A DNA stretch of 11,117 nucleotides from an uncultured Clostridia bacterium (GTDB lineage Bacteria; Bacillota; Clostridia; TANB77; CAG-508), in the NCBI GenBank assembly GCA_948857205.1, contig CAQPRV010000053.1:1-11117 (forward strand), given 5' to 3'. The position numbers and the translations under genes were made by a program. The notes below the pieces were generated by a model. The model saw only the letters and a program-made list of their open reading frames with translations, had not been told where the DNA came from and ran no database searches. Positions 6,625 through 11,117 of the stretch are shown here, piece after piece (position 1 is the first letter of the stretch; the number at the start of each line of letters is the position of its first letter).

Positions 6625-8007
6625 TTAACCTCCATTACATATTTTTTCTATTTCTTCTAATCGTTTTCTATAATCTTCTCTATCCGTATATGTAGAATAA
6701 TCTTCTAATCGCTCATTTATAGCATCTTTAATCTTGAAAATAATATAATTTTTCTTTGCCCACAAAATTACATTTTTTTGAACATATACCCAATGTCCAT
6801 TTTCTTGTGCCATAATAATCATTGCATCGTATGCTTCACTATACATTTCATAATAACTATATATATAAATTAATTTACAATCAAAATCTCTTACTATTTT
6901 TGTATTAGAATAGCCAATTATCTTCCCTAATTCATATATCATTTCAATACATTTTTTCCAAAAGTCTATTCCCATTTTTTCAATATATTCTGATTTACAA
7001 AATGCATATTCGAGATAACCACCGACTTTATAATATAATTTCTCTACCTTTGTTTTATAATTTGCCTCTTTTGAATTAATGTTTTCTTTTTCTTCTTTCA
7101 ACTTTGATTCTTTAGCATTTAATTCAGTTTCTAATTTTGCCAACTCTTTCGTTTTTTTCAATACATTATCATATATACTCTGAATATATATATCACTTTC
7201 AGAAACGCCTAAAGTATTTTCTGGTTTAATAGGCTTTTCAAGTTCATTTGCTATATCAAGATAAAAATCATTAGTAGAGTAACCTTTAAAATATTTATTT
7301 GATTTAGTCTTTATTGTCGGTTTCCATATATTTATAGGTTTCATATCATTACTAATATTATTATAAACATTTTGAGATATAAAAATTTGTCCACCTTCTG
7401 CTAAATCAGCATATTTACTAGCATAATTTGTAGTTTTTCCAACCCACACACAATCTGTTTCATTTTCCTTTTGTTCATTTTCTTCAACACCATACATTCC
7501 TACTTTACTAACTAATACTTTTCCATAATCTATACCTATACCACATTCTATTGTTTTATTATTCACATTATTTTTTAAATGTTTGTTTAAGCTAAAATCA
7601 ATAATGGTCTGTATACTTCTAGCACAAGAAATTGCTTTGTCTACTGCTGAAATAATATTTCCGTTTTCATCTTTTTCATCGGTAAATACTCCCATTATTC
7701 GATCGCCTAAAAATTGTCTAGTTACACCTCCATTAACTCTAACACAAGCTACTACTGCACGCATAAAACTTCTATATACTTTTACCATACTTTTCATTTT
7801 ACTTGTGTCTGTTAAATCAGTAGATTTCCTTATATCAACAAACAAAATAGCTGCATCAATAGCATATGTTTTATTTGAATCTGTTAAATTATTTGTAGTA
7901 GGAGGTAATTCTGTGTTAATTTCTATTTGTTCTACTTTTTGTTTTGTTATTGTTTCTAGTCGTTTATCTATATTATTGAAATTTTCTTTATTTAATCCTA
8001 AATTCAT
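6625..8007 (-). CDS. pycC: Class III nucleotide cyclase with C-terminal extension (PycC-like)
   Basis: This 460-residue protein carries a full class III cyclase domain at about 48-250. Metal-binding aspartates are Asp58 (FVDIRKSTDLTD) and Asp102 (QFLGDRIMGVF), followed by VSKVGMYG and CVWVGKTTNYASKYADLAEGG with Asn194 and Lys198 in the catalytic positions. The residue that selects adenine in adenylyl cyclases corresponds to Val187, in line with a pyrimidine cyclase. After the domain comes a coiled coil (about 280-325) and a helical region of unknown type (about 326-460) rich in Tyr and charged residues, which may sense infection or bring subunits together. The N-terminal 45 residues are a polar linker. 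The start at 8007 has AAGAGG nine bases upstream, 16 bp after the nuclease gene. No membrane segment or signal peptide is seen, so it is cytoplasmic. It differs clearly from the second cyclase downstream, so the pair is not a recent duplication. Confidence 0.83.
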   Translation of the reverse strand: MNLGLNKENFNNIDKRLETITKQKVEQIEINTELPPTTNNLTDSNKTYAIDAAILFVDIRKSTDLTDTSKMKSMVKVYRSFMRAVVACVRVNGGVTRQFLGDRIMGVFTDEKDENGNIISAVDKAISCARSIQTIIDFSLNKHLKNNVNNKTIECGIGIDYGKVLVSKVGMYGVEENEQKENETDCVWVGKTTNYASKYADLAEGGQIFISQNVYNNISNDMKPINIWKPTIKTKSNKYFKGYSTNDFYLDIANELEKPIKPENTLGVSESDIYIQSIYDNVLKKTKELAKLETELNAKESKLKEEKENINSKEANYKTKVEKLYYKVGGYLEYAFCKSEYIEKMGIDFWKKCIEMIYELGKIIGYSNTKIVRDFDCKLIYIYSYYEMYSEAYDAMIIMAQENGHWVYVQKNVILWAKKNYIIFKIKDAINERLEDYSTYTDREDYRKRLEEIEKICNGG

Positions 8008-8023
8008 TTTTGAAACCTCTTAT

Positions 8024-9052
8024 TTATATGTCATCATCATCTATATCAATATGTTTGTTTATATCTTCTTCAGTCGGTAATTTATCTAATATTTCTTGTG
8101 GTAATTCATTTCTAACTTCATACGAAGTAACTCCAATAGGTGCATTTGTTCCTTTTAATGCCCATTCTACAGATAATCTATCTTTTCCTTTACAAAGTAA
8201 TAAACCAATGGTTTGATTATCTTGTTCTTTTCTTAAAGTTTCATCAACTGCTGTTACATAGAAACTTAATTGTCCAGTATATTCTGGTTTAAACTCATTA
8301 TTTTTTAGTTCAACAACAATATAACATCTTAAATCTAAATGATAGAATAGCATATCAATATAATAATCTTGATTTTCAGTAGAAATTTTATATTGATTTC
8401 CAACAAAACTAAAGCCTTTTCCTAACTCCAATAGTACATTTTTTATTTTTTCCATCATTGCATTTTCAATGTCTTTCTCTATAGCTTCCTCTTTTATTCC
8501 TTCTAATTCAAAAATATATGGGTCTTTAATTACATCTCTTGCAAGTTCACTTTGTGGAATAGGTAATTTATCGTTAAAATTAGTTAGTTTTTCAGAAATT
8601 GCTTGTCTTTCATATAATTTTAGATCTATTTGATGATCTAAAACAGAATAAGCCCAACCATTTTGAAAACACTTTTCTGCATACCATTCTCTAATACTCA
8701 AATCTTTTATTTTATCTAAAAGTAGATTATTATGTGACCATGGTAATTTTGCTAATGCTATTGGCAAATTTGATAAATCCTTATATTCTTCATAAAATTT
8801 TTTCATTCTTGATAAATTTCTTGTAGAAAAACCTGTACTATCTGGAAATTCTAATTTCAATGCAATAGAAAAGTCTTTAATAAAGTTATTTCCGTATTTT
8901 GCATTTTCACTTACGATTTTACCAAGTCTAAAGTATAGCTTAATTAGTTCCATATTAGCATTTTCTTGAACTTCATATCTTGTTTTTAAAATATCTTGTT
9001 TAGCATATAGCACTAAATTTTTAAAATCTTTATCTAACATATTTTCTTCCAT
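8024..9052 (-). CDS. DUF1016/YhcG-family PD-(D/E)xK nuclease
   Basis: This 342-residue protein (from the ATG at 9052) has the two-part layout of DUF1016. An N-terminal helical domain (about 5-160) includes GKIVSE, FSTRNLSRMKKFYEEY, LPWSHNNLLL and LYERQ signatures. A C-terminal nuclease domain (about 195-315) has FSFVGNQYKI, then Asp233 in YIDMLFYH and Glu248/Lys250 in VVELK, which form a PD-(D/E)xK active site, then GLLLCKGKD. Such proteins are frequent beside restriction and other defense genes; their exact target is not settled. GGAGG (9062-9058) lies five bases upstream of the chosen ATG. An in-frame TTG at 9085 would add 11 residues but has no ribosome site. It is 41 bp behind the zinc-ribbon gene and 16 bp before a cyclase gene, so it is co-transcribed with the Pycsar genes. 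Confidence 0.85.
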   Translation of the reverse strand: MEENMLDKDFKNLVLYAKQDILKTRYEVQENANMELIKLYFRLGKIVSENAKYGNNFIKDFSIALKLEFPDSTGFSTRNLSRMKKFYEEYKDLSNLPIALAKLPWSHNNLLLDKIKDLSIREWYAEKCFQNGWAYSVLDHQIDLKLYERQAISEKLTNFNDKLPIPQSELARDVIKDPYIFELEGIKEEAIEKDIENAMMEKIKNVLLELGKGFSFVGNQYKISTENQDYYIDMLFYHLDLRCYIVVELKNNEFKPEYTGQLSFYVTAVDETLRKEQDNQTIGLLLCKGKDRLSVEWALKGTNAPIGVTSYEVRNELPQEILDKLPTEEDINKHIDIDDDDI

Positions 9053-9062
9053 GTTAACCTCC

Positions 9063-9089
9063 AATTTTGCCAACGCCATTGGCAATTTT
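9063..9089 (-). repeat. Hairpin and imperfect copy of an internal nuclease-gene segment
   Basis: TTGCCAA and TTGGCAA (9067-9085 region, 7 pairs, 5-base loop) form a hairpin just ahead of the nuclease gene's ribosome site. The same 27 bases match 8745-8771, inside that gene, at 23 positions. Three of the four differences fall at codon third positions of a shared LP-ALAKL reading frame. This suggests a duplicated coding fragment upstream of the present start, or an N-terminal extension reusing the motif. Confidence 0.5.
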
Positions 9090-9093
9090 CATT

Positions 9094-9984
9094 TTATTCT
9101 TTATTTCTTGCTCGACTTTTATAAACATTTTCTTGATTTTTACAGCTAAATGTATCATATTCAGTTTTTGGGTTTGGTGCTGTAAATGCTTTTCCACAAT
9201 GTTTACAAAGTTTCAAATATTTCTTTTCTTCTATTGCAAATAATTTAAAATCTTCATCTATGTATTCTTTTAAACTTCTTACATGTATTGTAATTCCGTT
9301 ATATTCTAAATTAGTTCTAATATGGTTTGATTCTAACTTTTGAATTAAATAATAGTCTATATATTCTTTATTTTCTTTTTTTAGTTCTTTCAATATTTTA
9401 TATAAGGTCTGTGCATAATCTACTATCATATCTGCTTGTTCATAGTATTTTTCATTTTTGTAATATAATTCGTTTAAATCTGGTGTGATAAATTTCTCCA
9501 TACTATGCTGACAAATAAGTTTATTACTTTTTTCTATTAGTTCTTTTATTTCTTCTTTACTTGCTGTTGGAAAGAATATTTTAAAATAATCTAGTATGTC
9601 CATTGTATTAAAGCAATCATAATATTCTTTGCCTGTTACATTATTAAATTCTTTTAGCAATACCTTTTTATCTAATGTATAATATCTATTTACTGGCAAA
9701 TTATGAATTAAGCCTAAAAGTCCATATTGATTTACAAAGTTTAGTAATAAACTATTAATTTCTTTTTCATTTTCTAAAGATAGTTTTCCTAAATTTATAA
9801 AATCTATTAATGGTTTATCATTTTCTTCATAATCATCAAAGCTAATTACAGTATAATTTGACATATTTATAGTATTATCAATTTTCGGTACAACATATTT
9901 AATATCATTTATAACTTTTATTTCATATTCATCAAACTTCGGTAATGATTCATTATTAAAACCATATTCTAAATCAAATCTCAT
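9094..9984 (-). CDS. Uncharacterised protein with C-terminal CGNR-like zinc ribbon
   Basis: This 296-residue protein (ATG at 9984, with GGAG six bases upstream) is first in the cargo operon. Residues 1-250 are a mixed, acidic helical region that I do not recognise. The last 40 residues hold CKHC, then after about 16 residues SCKNQENVYKSRARNK, which resembles the CGNR zinc-finger pattern (two cysteine pairs, here with the second pair incomplete, then an Arg/Lys-rich helix). Proteins of this shape are usually read as DNA-binding regulators, which would suit the promoter-proximal position, but that is inference. A longer reading frame reaching 10038 exists, but its extra 18 codons lack a ribosome site. 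It may be a regulator of the operon or a functional part of the defense locus. Confidence 0.6.
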   Translation of the reverse strand: MRFDLEYGFNNESLPKFDEYEIKVINDIKYVVPKIDNTINMSNYTVISFDDYEENDKPLIDFINLGKLSLENEKEINSLLLNFVNQYGLLGLIHNLPVNRYYTLDKKVLLKEFNNVTGKEYYDCFNTMDILDYFKIFFPTASKEEIKELIEKSNKLICQHSMEKFITPDLNELYYKNEKYYEQADMIVDYAQTLYKILKELKKENKEYIDYYLIQKLESNHIRTNLEYNGITIHVRSLKEYIDEDFKLFAIEEKKYLKLCKHCGKAFTAPNPKTEYDTFSCKNQENVYKSRARNKE

Positions 9985-10031
9985 ATTTTTCTCCATTCTA
10001 AAAATTTTTTCAAAAATTTCATAGTAATATA

Positions 10032-10060
10032 TTGACAATAATAAAATATTACAGTATAAT
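10032..10060 (+). promoter_or_regulatory. Consensus promoter toward the helix-turn-helix gene
   Basis: TTGACA (10032-10037) and TATAAT (10055-10060) are both perfect consensus hexamers, 17 bp apart. Transcripts would start near 10067, inside a long inverted repeat, and run through the opposing promoter at 10134-10162 before reaching the gene at 10264. This implies a leader of about 200 bases and interference between the two transcription units. Confidence 0.65.
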
Positions 10061-10069
10061 TTTAAATAT

Positions 10070-10140
10070 GTAATATATTTGTTTATTATAAATATTACTT
10101 TTATTTTTAAGATAATACTTAATATCTACAAATATATTAC
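10070..10140. repeat. 13-bp perfect inverted repeat between opposed promoters
   Basis: GTAATATATTTGT (10070-10082) is the exact reverse complement of 10128-10140, with 45 bp of AT-rich sequence between. The right copy contains the -10 box of the minus-strand operon promoter, and the left copy overlaps the predicted start of the plus-strand promoter. Likely uses are a pair of operator half-sites bound by the neighbouring helix-turn-helix or zinc-ribbon protein, or a stem in overlapping transcripts. A DNA inversion site is conceivable but nothing supports it directly. Confidence 0.6.
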
Positions 10141-10153
10141 ATTAAAATATAAT
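10125..10153 (+). promoter_or_regulatory. Possible second promoter for the helix-turn-helix gene
   Basis: TCTACA (10125-10130, 4/6 match) and TATAAT (10148-10153) are 17 bp apart and closer to the gene than the consensus promoter at 10032. In such AT-rich DNA a chance match is possible. Confidence 0.3.
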
Positions 10154-10162
10154 AAATGTCAA
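10134..10162 (-). promoter_or_regulatory. Main promoter of the cargo operon
   Basis: On the minus strand TTGACA (10162-10157) and TAATAT (10139-10134) are separated by exactly 17 bp. It points toward the zinc-ribbon gene and the genes behind it, about 140 bp from the first start codon. The -10 box lies in the right arm of the 13-bp inverted repeat, so a protein bound there would block it. Confidence 0.65.
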
Positions 10163-10263
10163 CACATATACAAAAATAAATAGCGTTATATGGGATTTCT
10201 ATGCCTAAAATAATGCAAGTAAAAAATATTAGTACATATTTAAAGGGAAGGAGGTTTTTGACA

Positions 10264-10731
10264 TTGAATAAGAAAGATGAAATTTTGAGATTGTATTATG
10301 AAGAGCATTTGAGACAACAAGATATTGCACAAAAAGTTGAAGTTTCTCAAGGTTATGTATCACAAGTTATAAAAACTGATAAAAGATATAATGATAATAG
10401 AGAAACCAAACACAAAGCATCTATAATTAAAAAAGCAATTTATAATAAAGAATATTATAAAACTTACAAACGACCTAAAAAAGAAGATAATTCATATCAA
10501 GAAATGCAAGCACAACTTGCAAAAGATACTACTGAATTGTCTTATCAAAATAGATATAATATGTCTGATTATGATTTTATTAAATGTAATTCAAGTGCTT
10601 ATCATAGAAATAGCAAAGGTAATTTATCATTAGTAAAGGGATTAACAGTTGGATTTGATGTTCCTAGAACAGTAAATATGAATATTAAAGTACAAACTCA
10701 AAAGTACAAACACAGATTTTGTATGAGTTAG
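10264..10731 (+). CDS. Helix-turn-helix DNA-binding protein of mobile elements
   Basis: This 155-residue protein has a sigma-70-region-4-like helix-turn-helix near its N-terminus (about 10-40: RQQDIAQKVEVSQGYVSQVIK), a basic middle part (KEYYKTYKRPKKED) and a conserved-looking C-terminus (VGFDVPRTVNMNIKV). I recognise the overall pattern as one common in gut Clostridia next to serine recombinase genes. Its target is unknown. The start is the TTG at 10264, nine bases after a strong AAGGAGG (10248-10254). The longer frame opening at ATG 10201 lacks a ribosome site and would place AAGGAGG inside the gene. The intergenic inverted repeat is a candidate operator, so it may control the cargo operon, the recombinase, or both. 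It ends 13 bp before a terminator. Confidence 0.75.
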   Translation: MNKKDEILRLYYEEHLRQQDIAQKVEVSQGYVSQVIKTDKRYNDNRETKHKASIIKKAIYNKEYYKTYKRPKKEDNSYQEMQAQLAKDTTELSYQNRYNMSDYDFIKCNSSAYHRNSKGNLSLVKGLTVGFDVPRTVNMNIKVQTQKYKHRFCMS

Positions 10732-10744
10732 TAATCGTTTATTT

Positions 10745-10776
10745 AAGACTTCTATTAATATAGAGGTCTTTTCTTT
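10745..10776 (+). terminator. Terminator of the helix-turn-helix gene
   Basis: AAGACTTCTAT (10745-10755) pairs with ATAGAGGTCTT (10760-10770) through one G-U pair around a TAAT loop. A T-rich tail (TTCTTT) follows. It separates this gene from the small gene that starts at 10806. Confidence 0.8.
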
Positions 10777-10805
10777 ACATTTTAGAAAGAACAGGAGGAA
10801 TTGTC

Positions 10806-10940
10806 ATGGGTAAGAAAACAAAAAAGAAAGATGAAATAGTTATAATAAACAAATTTAAAGAAAACTCTGCTGAAGATGTAAGAGTTTCTATATCAAAAAT
10901 TTTTGAAATGTTTTGCAATATGCAACTAACGAAGAAATAA
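10806..10940 (+). CDS. 44-aa small protein preceding the serine recombinase
   Basis: The frame encodes MGKKTKKKDEIVIINKFKE, then a SAEDVRVSISKIFEMFCNMQL segment ending in lysines. It has a strong AGGAGG (10794-10799) seven bases before the ATG, which makes it a real gene despite its size. The N-terminus is very basic and the C-terminal half reads as an amphipathic helix. Small proteins of this sort sit just before the large serine recombinase in Tn4451-type elements; TnpW is the named example. I cannot assign it to TnpW with confidence. A role as an accessory or regulator of excision is inferred from position only. Confidence 0.7.
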   Translation: MGKKTKKKDEIVIINKFKENSAEDVRVSISKIFEMFCNMQLTKK

Positions 10941-10991
10941 GAAATATACAGATTTTAGACAAAATTTAGTTTACATCTATAATTTAGGCTA

Positions 10992-11019
10992 TTGATTTTT
11001 ATATTAAGTTATGTTAAAT
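10992..11019 (+). promoter_or_regulatory. Possible promoter of the serine recombinase
   Basis: TTGATT (10992-10997) and TTAAAT (11014-11019) are 16 bp apart, about 50 bp upstream of the recombinase start codon. The match is moderate (4/6 and 4/6), so this is tentative. The rest of the gap between 10941 and 11042 shows nothing else. Confidence 0.3.
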
Positions 11020-11042
11020 TAAAAGCATAAATTATAGGTGGA

Positions 11043-11080
11043 ACTTACTAAAGGAAAAGGAGGATAAATTGCTAGTAAGT
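11043..11080 (+). repeat. 8-bp inverted repeat enclosing the recombinase start site
   Basis: ACTTACTA (11043-11050) is the exact reverse complement of TAGTAAGT (11073-11080). The loop between them holds AAGGAGG and the TTG start codon. In the transcript this stem would frame the ribosome site; in DNA it could be an operator or a recombinase-binding site. Confidence 0.5.
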
Positions 11081-11117
11081 AACACAAAAGTATATAACTG
11101 TGCTTTATATTGTAGAT
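11069..11117 (+). CDS. Large serine recombinase, N-terminal start only (partial)
   Basis: A TTG at 11069, six bases after AAGGAGG, opens a frame reading LLVSNTKVYNCALYCR to the window edge. ALYCR is the first beta strand and the conserved arginine of the resolvase domain in TnpX-type recombinases; it is normally followed by LSKDD with the catalytic serine just beyond the edge. Position and orientation fit the integrase of the element. Only 16 residues are visible, so integrity cannot be judged. Confidence 0.7.
   Translation, partial: MLVSNTKVYNCALYCR

Larger units (their letters stand above)
514..11117. mobile_element. Tn4451-like integrative mobilizable element (partial)
   Basis: A TnpV-like gene, a MobV-type oriT with its relaxase, a helix-turn-helix protein, a 44-aa protein and the start of a large serine recombinase occur on the plus strand around a minus-strand cargo operon. 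In Tn4451/Tn4453-type elements, a TnpX serine recombinase excises and integrates the element, and a TnpZ Mob/Pre protein lets a helper conjugative element move it. No replication or conjugation (type IV secretion) genes are visible, so I infer a mobilizable element rather than a self-transmissible one. The left boundary is inferred from where the recombinase remnant breaks off near 514. The right boundary lies outside the window. No attachment site was identified. Confidence 0.6.

Noticed and set aside
6309..6695. 128-residue plus-strand frame opposite the membrane effector
   Set aside because: Antisense to the PycTM-like gene; its hydrophobicity follows from the complementary strand of membrane helices.
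5327..8007. CBASS (CD-NTase-based) defense
   Set aside because: The cyclases show class III aspartate motifs rather than the GS...DxD nucleotidyltransferase motif, and no Cap-type accessory gene is present.
7583..8216. Plus-strand frames of 165 and 68 residues across the large cyclase and nuclease genes
   Set aside because: They are antisense to strongly supported genes with catalytic motifs and show no recognisable domain or ribosome site.
10070..10140. Phase-variable invertible promoter
   Set aside because: The repeats are perfect, but both promoters lie largely outside the 45-bp spacer, so inversion would not switch them. Kept only as a thing to test.
1..11117. tRNA, rRNA, CRISPR array or plasmid replication gene
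   Set aside because: No cloverleaf, rRNA segment, regularly spaced repeats or Rep-like protein were seen on either strand.

Overview
The window is very AT-rich DNA from a low-GC Firmicute, probably a gut-type Clostridia or Bacilli relative. The evidence is strong AGGAGG-type ribosome sites, TTG and GTG starts, A/T-ending codons and Tn4451-family genes. It looks like most of an integrative mobilizable element with one large cargo operon, which I read as an antiphage locus of the Pycsar (pyrimidine cyclase) type.

Left part (1-2952). A truncated, frameshifted serine recombinase remnant on the minus strand (1-513) is followed by a TnpV-like gene (593-985) and its terminator. About 750 bp without a gene follow. 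They hold a candidate structured RNA ending in its own terminator (about 1100-1550), three strong hairpins (1551-1642) and a pMV158/MobV-type transfer origin with predicted nick at 1692/1693. A MobV relaxase with catalytic His22 follows (1735-2952). It converges on the cargo operon at a bidirectional terminator (about 2972-3012).

Cargo operon (minus strand, 9984 down to 2996), in transcription order: a zinc-ribbon (CGNR-like) protein; a DUF1016/YhcG PD-(D/E)xK nuclease; a 460-aa class III cyclase with a coiled-coil tail; a three-helix membrane protein of the PycTM family; a second, compact 240-aa class III cyclase; a YgjV-like membrane protein; and a 581-aa protein fusing histidine phosphatase, glycerophosphodiesterase and a HIT-like domain. 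Gaps between the first five genes are 5 to 41 bp. The last two genes overlap each other and sit 83 bp further down. A consensus promoter (TTGACA-17-TAATAT, 10162-10134) starts the operon. The expected logic is that infection makes one or both cyclases produce cCMP or cUMP, which triggers the membrane effector. Two different cyclases bracketing one effector is the unusual part. The fused phosphohydrolase could act on the nucleotide signal or be unrelated.

Right part (9985-11117). A 279-bp regulatory gap contains two promoters facing each other and a perfect 13-bp inverted repeat. Next come a conserved helix-turn-helix protein (10264-10731), a terminator, a 44-aa protein (10806-10940), and the first 16 codons of an apparently intact serine recombinase that runs off the window (11069 onward). 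That recombinase is the likely integrase of the element, while the fragment at the left edge may be a gene the element landed in. I see no tRNA, rRNA or CRISPR array.
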